Positions 12,633 through 24,731 of a DNA stretch of 64,000 nt are shown here, in pieces. The stretch is from Basidiobolus meristosporus CBS 931.73 (lineage: Eukaryota; Basidiobolomycota; Basidiobolomycetes; Basidiobolales; Basidiobolaceae), in NCBI GenBank assembly GCA_002104905.1, contig MCFE01000106.1, positions 1-64,000 on the forward strand, written 5' to 3'. The position numbers were made by a program, and so were the translations under genes. Every line of letters begins with the position of its first letter. Position 1 is the stretch's first letter. The notes beneath the pieces were generated by a model that was not told where the DNA came from, did not search any database, and saw only the letters and a program-made list of their open reading frames with translations.

Positions 12633-15060
12633 GTTCGAATATGCTCAGTTCTTATATGAAACGGAAGGCTCTATGACTATAAAGCACACAAAAAGGTTAT
12701 TCCTCAGAAGACTCTGGACAATCCCATCCGCAAGGATGGCTGCATGTGCACTTACCAAATATCCACGAGAATGCCTGGAGATACGTCCGGTAAATATTTG
12801 TGAAGAGAGGTACTGACGAAACGAAGACAGGCCGGTTCTCCGCAATCAAAAATTCAGTAGGGAATTACTGGCAAGTACTTTTTTATTACAGGAATCTACC
12901 GAAATATATCATGAATGATCCCAAAACTCCATGACCATTTCTGAATGGATGATTATTTGATTTGCCGATTTTGGGATACAGCACGATGAGCCGACAGGGA
13001 AAACCCTCCCACCTGCACCCTTACTCATTGGTTGTAAGAAAATATTGGGGAATAGGTGGGGAATCAGTGCACACTCTTGTGCCATTGATCCCCAACTCAC
13101 TCCCGCCTGTTGAGTAAAATTTTCATCCCAACCGATTCCTCACTATATATACCAAAAGCTGTCTAACTGGCCCATAGGGCGATGATTACCAGAGCGCTTC
13201 GTTCACCGAGTGCAACCGCGTCCAAGTGATGCAAATGGCAAGTGTGTCAAGAACTACTGTAGGCCGGCTATAGACAGCAGCAACATTGGCGGAGACTCAC
13301 AAATCTCGCTTGCCCAAGATTCATGCAGTGATGAGATGCACTTGGCATCGAGCATTTTCACGTGACAAGGATGGTGTGAGGCACCGAACAAATGGAACCA
13401 GCAATGCATTCTAATGTTGATTGAGCAACACTGAAACAACCATAGAGGGACTGTCATAAATCATTTGGATCATGGATATCAAAACAGCAGCAAGTTGACT
13501 ATCGGCGTATACTCAGCTAGTCTCAGAACGGGCACACTTATAGGTTGACAGCAAAACACAAGCTCTTTTACCAGTCATACACCGTCCCGTCTGGAACCAG
13601 CATAATGCACTATTCTGTGTGCAGGATAAGCTTGAGATGAGTATGTTGCCTATGATGCCAATGGTGCCTGTTTCAACAGGGCAATAAAAATAGGACCTTT
13701 AGGCTGAAAAGCGATTATCGTGGAGCCATACATGCCATGGAAAGTATGGTCATCTCGATTACTATAGTAGGAATGCGGCAGCTTTTGGTTGTACATTCAT
13801 GAATAATTTATCCTTGATTTGTATCCACCACTTGCAACGAAAGGGCGCTGCTAATCTTCTATTAGGCGTCCCATCGCAGTCGCCATTCCCAGTTGGCACC
13901 TTAGCTGAATACGCTGTATCCCACCAAAGAATGCTTCAGGAATACCCGGGTATGCGCTGAGCGGTTGAACGTACTAAGCTTGCGCAGCATTCGCCTTGGC
14001 TAAGGCAATTGGTGGAAGTTGGGCGTGGCTGCTGAGTCAATTCTGGCTGATCATGGCAACACCCTCATCGCTATGGTTACTTACTACACATGGAAATCCA
14101 TTTGGATCAATCAGACTTGGGAGCCACTGCAATCTTGGGATTGCTCCACTGGCAGCAAAGTGCTTTGTCACTAACCATTCGAGGGATGGATACGACTAGA
14201 TTCTCATACGCTCCGTAATGACGCTGGCTGGGCATTGCAATCCCTTGATAAGCAGTTACCCGAGGAGATGAAGACACCAATGATGAGTTGGCACCACCTT
14301 GATGTAGATGGGACATGATAGGGCATTCAGAAGTGATTGTGAATGTGTAATCGTGCCAGAGTTCTGTTTGGGTGAGATATCCTGATTCCAAGGATTCGAC
14401 TGATGCCGAGCCACTGAGTGGCCAAACTCGAGCCACTTCGATCGCTGATAAACTTCCCCGCCGCTGCAGTTGGTTGATTCCCAGGACTGGTAATATATAT
14501 AGGACTTGTAACAGGGGTCCTGTCTATCGTTCCTATTCGGAGATGGGTGATTGGCCACCTATTGTCTGCTTTGAAAGAGGATGGCACTAGCTGAAGAGCG
14601 CAACGGATTCCTGCATTGACTCATTCAAGATCTGTGTAACCAACAGAGCCATGAGTCTCCTAGCACTCAGTGGTCATCGAGCCTAGTGGTGCCCTCACCA
14701 GTGCTTTTCATCCTGATCCTGAATATTCAGTCATGGCAACGTATTCTAGCTGGTTCCTTTTTTTATGAACACCCAGTGACATCCATGATCTGTGGAACAA
14801 AGTGTGTTATCGACGGATGGTTGGCCATACAGCTTCGAGCGAGACTGCGATTGAACATTTATAATGATCTTCATTAGCCTGCCATCTTGATCAGCGGGGA
14901 AATGAACCCTTGATCAGCACTGTTACCGATTAATAGATTACAACTTCGCGGTGGAAATCTCGGCCATTGGATATGATGATCATTTGGCATACCACCGAAT
15001 GGCTTTGATTCAGTTCCAAGTTGACGAATTCCCGGAGCCGGCTCGGTTTTTTTAGTCATG
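12633..15060. other. Long upstream region of the forkhead gene
   Basis: About 2.4 kb with no supported exon. Candidate frames (for example 12442-12816 plus, antisense to the mitochondrial gene; 14107-14590 on both strands) overlap each other and show no family features. A perfect 10-bp palindrome GAGCCGGCTC occurs near 15035, just upstream of the TATA box. Confidence 0.5.
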
Positions 15061-15063
15061 CCT

Positions 15064-15070
15064 TATATAA
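15064..15070 (+). promoter_or_regulatory. TATA box of forkhead gene
   Basis: TATATAA lies 78 bases before the forkhead ATG at 15148, in a typical position for a fungal core promoter. Confidence 0.55.
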
Positions 15071-15147
15071 GGGCGCCGTCTGCCTGACGATTTATCATTC
15101 AGTTTCGATCCACTCCTCAGCCTCTATAGCTACTGAAACAGTTCAGC

Positions 15148-16191
15148 ATGGTTTCTCCTGTCCATCTTCAAATGAACCCCAATTCAGAGGATTACTCCGA
15201 CCCTTCTGACTCTTCCGCCTGCCCTTCACCCACCACCTCTTACTCCGAATACGGTTCTGAGATCACCGAGGAAGAGTACCCTCAAAACACCGTTGAAGAC
15301 AAGAGTCCCAACGAGCCCAAACTAACGTATGCGACGCTGATTGCCCAGGCAATCATGTCCACAGCTGAGCAAAAGACGCTGCTACAAGACATCTACTCGT
15401 ACATCACAACCAACTACGAATACTATCGAACATGTAACAAACAGTGGCAGGTAAGGCAAAGTCCACGCTAATCTCGTTCTCAGCTACATGCTCAATTTCG
15501 ATTCTAGAATTCTATTCGCCACAATCTCTCCCTTCACAAAGCCTTTTGCAAACTCCCACGGCAAAAGGGGACTCCCGGAAAAGGGAACTTCTGGACCTTG
15601 ACCGACGAGTATAGAAAGTTCTTCATCGACGGAGAGCTGCATATTCCCAAGGGCTACGAGCTAGACAAAGAAGGAGCCAAAGCCAAAAACAAGGGCAAAA
15701 TCACCAAGGCGATTGTGCGTAGCCAGGCTGCCCCATACTACAAGCCCTCTGAGCAGAGCGTTTTCTCCTCGTCGCTTACTCGCACAAATGACTCCAGCCA
15801 TCGTACGATACCATCCACCAATCCGAATCCCTACTCCGACTTACCACCTACACCAGACTCTGCCCCAGATATGCTCAGCTACAGGCCTGAAGATCCGCTC
15901 CATTCTGCTTGTTTAAAAACCTCGGGGCTGACGGGATATGTGGAGATTGGGGCAATCAGTCAACCCGTATTCCCAGAGCTAAACCTCAACAACATGGACA
16001 TCTACCAGCTGCTTTACAGCAACTCATTGGCGTCTCTGCCATACCAGGGGACCCTCTACAGTAGCTATCCCGAGCTAAAAAGCCACTTGTCAGACATGAC
16101 GGTTGCCCCTGAACTTCTTATGGGACCCAACACCGGCTACGCACAGCCCACAGAATTGTTCGAGGTGGAGAGCTTTTTGAATTTCGAGTAA
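15148..16191 (+). CDS. Forkhead-box transcription factor, 328 aa
   Basis: Two exons, 15148-15450 and 15508-16191, joined by a 57-nt intron (GTAAGG ... CTAG, 15451-15507) in phase 0. Residues about 50-145 form a forkhead winged-helix domain: [28 protein letters not shown], then across the intron [20 protein letters not shown], the recognition helix that contacts DNA, followed by [10 protein letters not shown]. The remainder is Ser/Pro-rich and low in complexity, likely a transactivation region. Forkhead factors of ascomycetes regulate cell-cycle, sporulation or ribosomal genes; the sequence alone does not tell whether this is the Sep1/Hcm1, Mei4 or Fkh type, and no FHA domain is present, which argues against Fkh2 and Fhl1. 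Start chosen: first ATG after the TATA box. Confidence 0.9.
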
Positions 16192-16305
16192 GCGTTTCTG
16201 GTGAAGTCCATAGGATGGCATTACACTGTACATAAGCCTCTCTAATGACATCCACATGTCTCCTTAACCATGCATGTAATCATAATCAATGCCCCTGATC
16301 TATTA

Positions 16306-16320
16306 TGAACAATAAATAAT
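16306..16320 (+). terminator. Probable poly(A) signal of forkhead gene
   Basis: An AATAAATAATA string lies about 120 bases after the forkhead stop codon. Confidence 0.35.
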
Positions 16321-18591
16321 AGAAATGTACAAAACAGCCGAGCAGCACCTTGGCATGCACCCTGCCACACAGTGGCGTGGCAGCCGTTGCTTCCAACCGA
16401 CAAGCAGAGCGACTACCGTCGCCGCAGCGGGAATGTTAGGAAGTGATGGCGAATCAGGCATAAAGCCGAAACCAAGATGGTCGAGCAAGATCACCCAAGT
16501 AGGTCCCAAAACGGCCGTAGCCATGTTTCCTCTGGGAAAAAAATGAAACCTATTGGCAACCTAATCCCAATCCCAAAATGTGGCTGATTTGACGATCGGT
16601 AAATTTCTCAATCGGGACGTTTTTCCATGGCCAAATCCGTGTGCGTCTGACGAAAGTGAGTTCCCATGCTACATACTAGGGTCGCGTTGGAGAGCCGATG
16701 GAATCATCGAGGGTCCTGCTCCAGTTCCAAGAGACGCCCGTCCCGCAAGGCCGATGAACGAGTTGCTTAATTGAATAAATTGCATCTTGTTACATTTCAT
16801 AAATCCCTGCCGGTTTGTCTGATGCTGGGCGATGCAATTGGCAGATGGTTTAGATCCAATACCCAGTGGATTCGATTGAGACTTGATTACTCGGGCGATC
16901 GGCTACGCAATTACCATAAACAAAGCGCAAATATAAAGGCCGATATTCCCATTCGTAGCTTCATTGGATGCCAATGCTGGCCAGTAAAACATCTCGATTG
17001 GATGAGCAAATCGAATCGCGTGTGAGCAGGCGTGAACATGAGGGTTCTGGCGAGGGAAGGCGCAGAGGACTGCACGTCGAATCTGTATTCCATTGTTTGA
17101 CAATCTCTGCTCGACATCCCCAATGAGACTTGCCAATTTGGGCAGCCCTCTCCAGCACTAGACTCCACCCCTCTTAGCCGAAACGTGCCAAATCCAACAT
17201 GGACCCGTCAGATCCATGATTCTAGATTATGGCCTGTTCGATGCATGGGGTAAATACGGAGCGAAGCAACAATCCTATCCTGAAGGGCCATATAGGGACC
17301 CATGCCACTTTGTGCACTGTACGGCATTCGTTTCCGAAGAGTGACCTAGTACAGCAAACTTGTAACTGCCCATCTCTTCCGCAAACCGAATGCCATCATC
17401 GACGGACAAACAAGCAAATGAAGCAGCGTGCATCTCTGCAGCAAGATTGAGGTGGCAATTCCATCACTTGTGGCCCGCGAAGCCTTGCTCCATTGGTTAG
17501 AGGGCTGGTGTAGGGATCGGGCGGGCTGGCCTAAATCTAGGTCCCTTGAAGCTCGTGCTCCATGCTGCACCTGGAATTGGTCATCATCGACATTGGAATC
17601 TACGGGCCCGATAATCTAAACGGGGTTGTGGATTGATGAAGTATTTTTAGATTTCGGTCTCAGATAAATGGATCTGCTTTTTTTGGCCATCTTACGAAAC
17701 CAACTTTAATCTAGAATAGACTACCAATGAGCTTCTCGGATACTTGGGTGACCCGCTCGAAATAGAACGCCACCAGCACACGCTGCGAGAGGCACTGCAT
17801 GCCTGTGTCTGCAAGTGGAGTCCATCTGAATAGCTTGTCATGATGGTGCAGCGGGTCTTGATGGCATGATTGGATCCATATGGCAGAGATAACGAAGGCG
17901 ATGGCCTATCAATTTCCAATCGGGGTTAACGTTGTGAATGGAGGGCCCTCTAGGGTGTCCTGCTGGCACAGAGCGACCAAGATGGTAAAAGGTTGAGTGT
18001 TGCCGCCCCCATGGAGTTGCATCCAATGTCCAGGATGTCCAGCCGCCCCACACAACACTGGTAAATTAAGCGACGTACCACTGTTTGATCTACGATCCCA
18101 GTAATCAATCTGGTCAGAGGCACCCACTTGATCCGGGAAATCACTTTGGGAAACCCGGCCATGGCCTAACTCATATTTGGAAATTCGGCCAGCTGGCACA
18201 CCTTCACCTTCATGGTTGGCGAGCTTGGCCAAGACCAACAGGTATCGAGTGATAAGGGAAGCCACGAGGGCGATTGGGTTGCTGGTGAAATTACAAGTTT
18301 AATCGTCTCATGTAGAGAACACCGGTGATCCATCCAACCGAGCTATACATGTTGGAGGCACGGGAGAGAGTCAACAACTGACAGGGCCAGTATCCGAACT
18401 GGACTCCGGTCGGAAGACTGTGTGCGGGATATGGATATAGATACGGTTTTATCAAAGGGAGATCTGAAAATATTGCACAACCAAGATTGCCGACATGTAG
18501 CAACCATGACATAAGAGTAGATAACAGGGGGATACAAAGAATCGATTGGGGGAAGATTCGTCGCAAGCGTATCGACAGTCAAACTGTGCTT
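16321..18591. other. Intergenic stretch, no gene seen
   Basis: Roughly 2.3 kb with only short overlapping frames on both strands. No domain, tRNA or repeat recognised. Confidence 0.5.
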
Positions 18592-18885
18592 TCATAGGCC
18601 AGCTTGTCGACCGTGAAGGTAGAACCGCAATCTCGAATCCACATTCGGTTTCTCTTTGGCCACACGAGCCCGTTGAATGTACATTGTGGCATCCTGCAAG
18701 AATTGTCTGGCCGGAATGGTGGTGGTGATGGAGGGACTGCTTTCTACCGAGGAGGCCAGGGACGAGAGGGAAAGGGCCCTGGAAAGTCTTGGGCTGGGTG
18801 GAGCTTGATGGGATTCCCGTCGTGAAGCCAAGAGATCATAGAACGCCTCCACATCCTGCAGAAAGCTAGCGGAGACAACTGGCAT
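18592..18885 (-). CDS. Possible 97-aa protein, unknown
   Basis: A single-exon minus-strand frame starts at ATG 18885 in a good context (CCAACATGCC) and ends at 18592. The predicted protein has a helical start (ASFLQDVEAFYDLLASRRES), a Ser/Pro-rich middle and a basic end (QRARVAKEKPNVDSRLRFYL). The composition resembles a real coding sequence more than the neighbouring frames, but there is no recognised family and its antisense strand also has a short open frame. It could be an exon of a longer gene. Confidence 0.3.
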   Translation of the reverse strand: MPVVSASFLQDVEAFYDLLASRRESHQAPPSPRLSRALSLSSLASSVESSPSITTTIPARQFLQDATMYIQRARVAKEKPNVDSRLRFYLHGRQAGL

Positions 18886-19602
18886 GTTGGTGCTTCGTTA
18901 AAATCAAAAACAAATTGGGTTGTTGGGTTAATTCACGGGGTTTGCTTCGCTAAGGCACTAAGCCGTTAATGGATTGGGAAATACTTGGGCTTCGAGTCTC
19001 TTGAGAAACGGATCAGGTCGGCTAGGTTTTACAAAGTGGGCCGCGAGTAGGTCTCCACATTTATATGCCACCGGTTTTCTCGAAGGGAAGACCATGCAAT
19101 AACACCAACATCGTTGACGGCGAAGGTGGCTATAGAGTGTTTGGTACGAAGCAGGCCTACATTGCCCAGCTGCGGGTTTGGTTATCAAGCGGAGGGGCCG
19201 AGTTAGATATGCAGTGCTCACTAATCCATCAAACAACCAGCGAGATTACGGAGATCCTGGGTATATATTCCCAATGGAATCATGTTTCATTTGTTATTGT
19301 GCTTGGGTCGCAACGATTCCTTATCCTCAGGCTGTTGGACTCCTCCATTGTCTGTTTCCTACTCAAACTCGGTGCCTATTAACCCACCTTTGATGAGACA
19401 GAAAGCATGCATTCATCGGATTTATTGAGGTTGATGTGAAATGGAGAGGATCACATGATCATAGGGGATGGGGTTGCTATGGTGCTGGGAACAGGAAAGC
19501 GCTTAAACAATAATGATAGGGAAGAGTTCATCATGGAACAGTGTGGATTTCATCTATCCGTTAGTTAGTCTCCTGCAAAGCTAGGCTTCGTGTATCATCA
19601 CG
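18886..19602. other. Downstream region of the exchanger gene
   Basis: No gene supported. Confidence 0.5.
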
Positions 19603-22600
19603 TTAAACACCTTGAACAACAAATACTCCTTGAGCGCCCATTGTACCCTCTGCGGAGAGAGGTGGCTCGTAGAAGAACGAAACGATAAACACTAAATAGC
19701 TAAGGCAAAGAATGGATCCCTTGAAGTAGTTGCTCTTTCCCTCGGAGTAAGTATACGTCAGAAGGAAGACGGAGAAGAGCACCGTGATCACATCCCAACG
19801 TGGGAAGATTAGCGTGAAGGTGTTGTGAATTCCCTCGACGAGACCCTGGCTATGCCAAGCCGAAAACGCCACCAATGCAGGGATTTGCAACAAACTGACT
19901 TGTACAGCGTATGCGGAACCAATCTCTAAACTCAAGGCGATGTTTCCGTACATCGCAAATGAGATGGCATTCATGAACTCGGTCACATTGGGGACCAGTG
20001 CAAACAAGGTGATCCCCAGGAACTTCTCTTCTATACTCATTCCGTCGATCACGAAATCCACTGAGTCCACCAACAGCTCGGCGATGGCGGCAAAGAGGAC
20101 TGTCGAGGATAGAAGCACAATGGTGGACTTCTTGTTTCCCCACTCGGGCGCATCGTGACCTCCGTGTTCCTCGTCATCTTCGTCGTCTTCAAATAGATTC
20201 GCATCCCCGAGATTCTCGAGCATATTTGCCGGCAATGGACTGCTTTGGGGGGTTCCATGCTCCTCGGCAGTAGGTAGAGGCTCAGGTGCGAATAGGTTTT
20301 GCAGAGTGTTTTCACCTCCTCCATTTCCATTGAGATGCTGCTGCTCTATAGCATGTACCGTGGCATAGTGGTGCTGGGGGATGATCTGCTGCAACAGTCT
20401 CTGATACAATGATACCCTGCTCTTGTCAACATCGGCGTTTGCGTGGTGATAGATATGCTTGACATGGGTTCTCAACGTAAACCACAAACCAATGAAATAC
20501 GCCAAGGGGAGGATGGCAGCGCAGATGTACATTAAAGGTTTCGTGTTGTTGAGGTAGAAGGGATCCCGAGTAGGGTGGATCTGGTTGTATGAGCATTGTC
20601 TGCAGCCCCAGCTACTCTCATTCCCAATGTTACTGGGACACTCCGAGCACTTCAGCTCGAATGTGCCATAGATTTGGTAGAAGAGCGTGGGGGTGAATGC
20701 GCCAATAAGCGACATGATAAGGAATGTAGTTGTGACACCTATGAGTAGCGCAATTCGGTTAGTTCGGGCACAAGCACTTCAACAAATATTCTGATTCTAG
20801 TTACCAGCACTCTTGGCATTAAACTTCTGGATTTTCTTTTTCAAACCGCCACTAAGCATACTGACACCGGGCATGAGCAGAAGACCGGCGAGGAAACTGC
20901 CAATGATACTGCCTTCAACAAGAACGCCTTTACCATCTGCTATGGCCATGCCATAGAGAATGATTTCGACTATACTGCCGAAGGTGGCATTGATGACTGC
21001 ACCCATTCCAAGCGAACTCTGGGCGCTGATCGATGAAACAGCCATACCGATGAAATAGGCAAGAGGGATGACCGAAAACAAGCAGAGAGTGAAGATAACG
21101 CCTGGCTGGGCGATTGCCGCCTCGTGATTGGTCCAGGGGCCGATAACGTGAGCATCAAACAGCACGAAGAGAACGACGGGCATCAAGTTGATAAACAAAA
21201 TGTTGATTCCGTCATACGTGTATTTGTAGTATTGGAGCCCGATTGCTTTATAGGTACAGAGCAGAATCTGGGAATTGGGTGCGCGTGGCCCACAAAGGGC
21301 AGATCCGTTCTTGAAGTGCAACTTAAGGGGGGTCCGTCTCAAATGCTTGTTGAGAACAAACGTAAGCTTGGCCATGGGTACGGAGATTACGAAGAACCAA
21401 CAGAGGGCAGCAACAAACATCAAAAGAGGCGCTATACAGCCAGTAAATATCAACTCAAAGGTACTACGCATTGTTATTTCACTTACTGATTACAAAAGTC
21501 AGCCAGAAATAGTAGACGAACCCTGCAAAGGTTAACTTGGACCAAGGGGTAACCTTCGCCTTGCACTTCGCACGAGCTTGTTGAGGGTCCCGCTCTTGGG
21601 CCTCGTCGTCTGAGCAAACTTGAGTGGGATGAATAACCGTGGAACGTGGCCGGGTGTAAACCCCTCCGCTTTCAATAGAATTGGTCCATGCTAAATCGAG
21701 GAAGTGACTATCCAGATGTTGACGAGTAATACCAGCGGGCATATCTTCAATTCCCTCAACATAACGGCCGAAAGGCCAGAACAAATACCAGGCCAAGCCG
21801 CGAAGAACACGAGCATATTCCTTGCCCCCGGATGGTGTAAAAGTGAGAAAGACTGATACCACCAAGCATATCAAAGCAATCCACCATCCAAACAGAAGTG
21901 TCCAGAGGATATTTCCAGGGTATAAAAAGAGCTCCCCTGTGGGAGAAGGGATGGAGTGTAAAGCGAAATAGGCACTTCGAGTAACGCTACGGGATTTCTT
22001 ATAAAGGGCTGGTTTCCAAAGTGGTAAGCCAAATGGATGGCTGGTATTGATCGCCTACAAGAGAAACCCAGTAAGCCAAAGTTATTTCCTACCCATGAAA
22101 TAGAATGTTACCTCTTGTCTATCCTTGAGGGTCATCTCTCTATCACTGCCGTCTTCATCGTCGTCCTCGTCGTCCTCGTTATCATCTGATCTAACTTCAT
22201 ATCGGCCATCGCCTTCTTCATCGGAAGAGCTATACCGATACTTGGATTTGTGGTTTCTTCTTCGAGAGCTTTGCCTACTATGGCGCTTGTAATGGCCGGA
22301 ATCTCGACTACTTGCGCTTGATGAATACGAGTTTCTTCTAGAGTTTGCTCTTGAGCGGCTCTTACGGTGATGTAGAGAGCTCTTCGAGTGCTGATGACGA
22401 AGCGGGGCTCTTTTCGGCGTAGTTGGGCTAGAGGTGTGGGGAGACTGTGTACCGGGGATGTTGATGACCGTATTTGTGGAGATTTTGCGAACCAGAGCGG
22501 GGTCTGGAATCTGGTTTGATGCTGGTTGGGAGGAGCTTGAGCCTTGTTGTTCAATTGCAACCGGCTCTTGAGTAGGTGAGGCCGTTCTGACGTTATCGTC

Positions 22601-22867
22601 CGTGGTTGATTGTGAAGTATTGGCGTGTCCCTCAAGTGCTGAAGTCTGCTCCTCAGGTATACCTGATTTATTGTTTTGACCGCTAGCTGGATCCATCTGA
22701 GAGAGGTTTTGCAGCTGTGGCGTTATTCCAGTAGGAGAGGTAGAATAAGAGGCAGCTGCTGGAGATAAGGAGGTGCGAGCTGTGTAAAATGTGCGTACGG
22801 AAGACGAAGTAAATGTTGAATCCAAGGTGTGGTGGTTGTTCTTAGAGCGAGAGGGTGTCTTACTCAT
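19603..22867 (-). CDS. VNX1: Vnx1-like vacuolar cation/H+ exchanger (CaCA family), about 1027 aa
   Basis: Four exons: 22112-22867, 21522-22054, 20805-21463, 19603-20738. The first 250 residues are a disordered Ser/Arg/His-rich and then acidic tail, as in fungal Vnx1 (YNL321W) homologues, which exchange Na+/K+ or Ca2+ for protons at the vacuole. The two cation-exchanger alpha repeats are visible: NATFGSIVEIILYGMAI ... SIIGSFLAGLLLMPG in exon 3, and ALVPNVTEFMNAISFAMYGN ... IGSAYAVQVSLLQIPALV in exon 4, each with the acidic residue that binds the cation. An acidic loop (FEDDEDDEEHGGH) lies between them, and a Cys-rich lumenal loop (KCSECPS ... CRQCSY) near the start of exon 4. Intron 2 is ambiguous: a 58-nt GTTCGT...TAG intron (21464-21521, with CTGAC branch) keeps the frame, whereas the stronger-looking GTAAGT donor at 21486 would leave only 23 nt. 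Confidence 0.88.
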
Positions 22868-22944
22868 TTAAAGGGGATGAATCAAAATAGTTTCCCGATG
22901 ATACTTGATCAAGCCCCACCTGACGCATCTAACAGTTAGAGGAG

Positions 22945-22982
22945 TTCAGGGATATATATATCCATATATACTATATAATACG
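22945..22982 (-). promoter_or_regulatory. TATA-rich core promoter of exchanger gene
   Basis: A cluster of TATATATA / TATATA motifs lies about 80-115 bases upstream of the ATG at 22867 on the minus strand. Confidence 0.4.
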
Positions 22983-23046
22983 CTGGGGAGTACTGGATAT
23001 GATCAAGCAATGTATGCATGAGTAATTTTGGATCGTAGGGCACAAT

Positions 23047-23271
23047 CTATTGATCTTCTACTTTCCAGAATGAGAAGTTTGAAAAATCGTTCACTGTCAC
23101 GGATGGAGTAGACCCGGCAAACAATGGACGCTCTTTGTCTTGCGCGTCTTGTGGTGGAGAATTGATGGCTGTCAGGACTGTACGGCGTCCTTGGGTTAAG
23201 GTGCTGGTCTTTGTTCGCCCGAACTCTGTGCTGAATCTACATACCCCATACAAATGATGGCCTGGTGGCAC
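23047..23271 (-). CDS. Possible small gene or exon, unknown
   Basis: A minus-strand open frame ends at 23047 and encodes a sequence with natural-looking composition (QGRRTVLTAINSPPQDAQDK ... VNDFSNFSFWKVEDQ). No ATG opens the frame; a possible upstream exon starts with ATGGCCCACTCATCCC near 23374, followed by GTAATC, but I could not join the two in phase. Unknown family. Confidence 0.2.
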   Translation of the reverse strand: MPPGHHLYGVCRFSTEFGRTKTSTLTQGRRTVLTAINSPPQDAQDKERPLFAGSTPSVTVNDFSNFSFWKVEDQ

Positions 23272-24731
23272 AGCACTAGGCTGTATTTCCGGATTTACAC
23301 CAGATAAATCACATCATTTTCGCAAACACCATATAGGATTACTGAAGCACAAACTCGTGGGATGAGTGGGCCATTGGTTAGTTCGAATTGTTTCGAACAA
23401 AGAACCCTCTTGGTGGCACACTACAGATATTGATGTTGCTCCATTGCGGGGTCTAGTTGGCCCGGCATTATCTTTATGACTGCTCTAAGCTCGACTGATA
23501 TGACTTGCCTCAGTTCATCATGACCAATTATTCGATGTATTCATTGACTTTGCCAGGTTGAGCGGTGTTGATTGGCCAGCTGCGGGGAATTCATCAATTA
23601 AGATCGATGCAGTGCTCTATTTGGGCCACGCCGAAAACGGAAGTCCAGCATGGTTGATCCTCGTGGAGCCCGGATCACTGGCTTCCATGTGTGCCATTGC
23701 AGTCCGAATTAACCGTTAGACAGCTTTCATATAACATACTCAATCACTGCTTCGCAGAGAAAACACCCCCGGCTCCTGCACACATCACTTGTACAAGGTG
23801 ATATTCGAACACGACAAATAAGTCAAAAACATCTTGGCCATAAATTACTGGATCAGGAATAGACGCAGAGGAGATGGTTTCGGGTAGCACTGCGCAGCTG
23901 GTCGCATTCTCCTGTTTGGTTTTCGGGACAAAGTCTCGCTTGGCTGTTGGTGCCTACTCAACACAGAGAGATGTCAAATAAGCACCTTGCATGTATCCCC
24001 AATAAAGGACATCGGCTGCTCCTCCGAGGCGACCAAGCCAGCGTCTTCGTATCATGGGTATCTGGACGTAGCTAGGGTTGCAGTGGGCACTATCAACGCT
24101 ACTCACTGTAGCGACCCTTGATGTTACAGCCTCTGGGCATGCACCGCTGCGTTGATTAACTATCGCAACAGTCTGGGGAACGGTTTGCGCTAATTAAGTT
24201 CTATATTTGATAATTGATCTTATGCTAGCAGTCAACCATCTTGGCATCCATCTTATTGTTTGTACATTACATGCAGCATGATTGAAGGCTCATATAGAAT
24301 CGCGCGATGTCATTGCATGCATGAGATTCAGTTCTTTGCAGCAACCGTGTATTATAGGGTCCGCTTGCTGTCAAAGCCGGTTTCGAACTAATTTGGTTGA
24401 ATGGATAATCAGTAGAGGCGATGGGGATGCCTGGCTAAACAAGCAATCTGAACTTAACTTGACGATTAAATTACTCACGGATTTCAGCATCGTTTCCAGG
24501 CATGGGACATGTGAGTACTTCTAATGGTCCCGATTTGTTTTTGATTTCATCCACCATTGAAGCGCTATTACTTCCTAACTCTTTCTCTCCACACCTGCGA
24601 AACTCCAGTCCTTACTCTTTTTCAGGGTGATATTGCAGCCGAGGAATATTTCTTTCTTGAAAAACTGGTTATTTATTTTCTGCCTTGCCACATTGTAACA
24701 TTGATTGCCATCACTACCCAGTCGTCGAAGG
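23272..24731. other. Divergent promoter region of exchanger and kinase genes
   Basis: No supported coding exon. The stretch 24282-24731 may contain the kinase 5' leader. Confidence 0.4.

Noticed and set aside
12442-12816. 124-codon plus frame
   Set aside because: It is antisense to exon 1 of the mitochondrial gene and has no family features.
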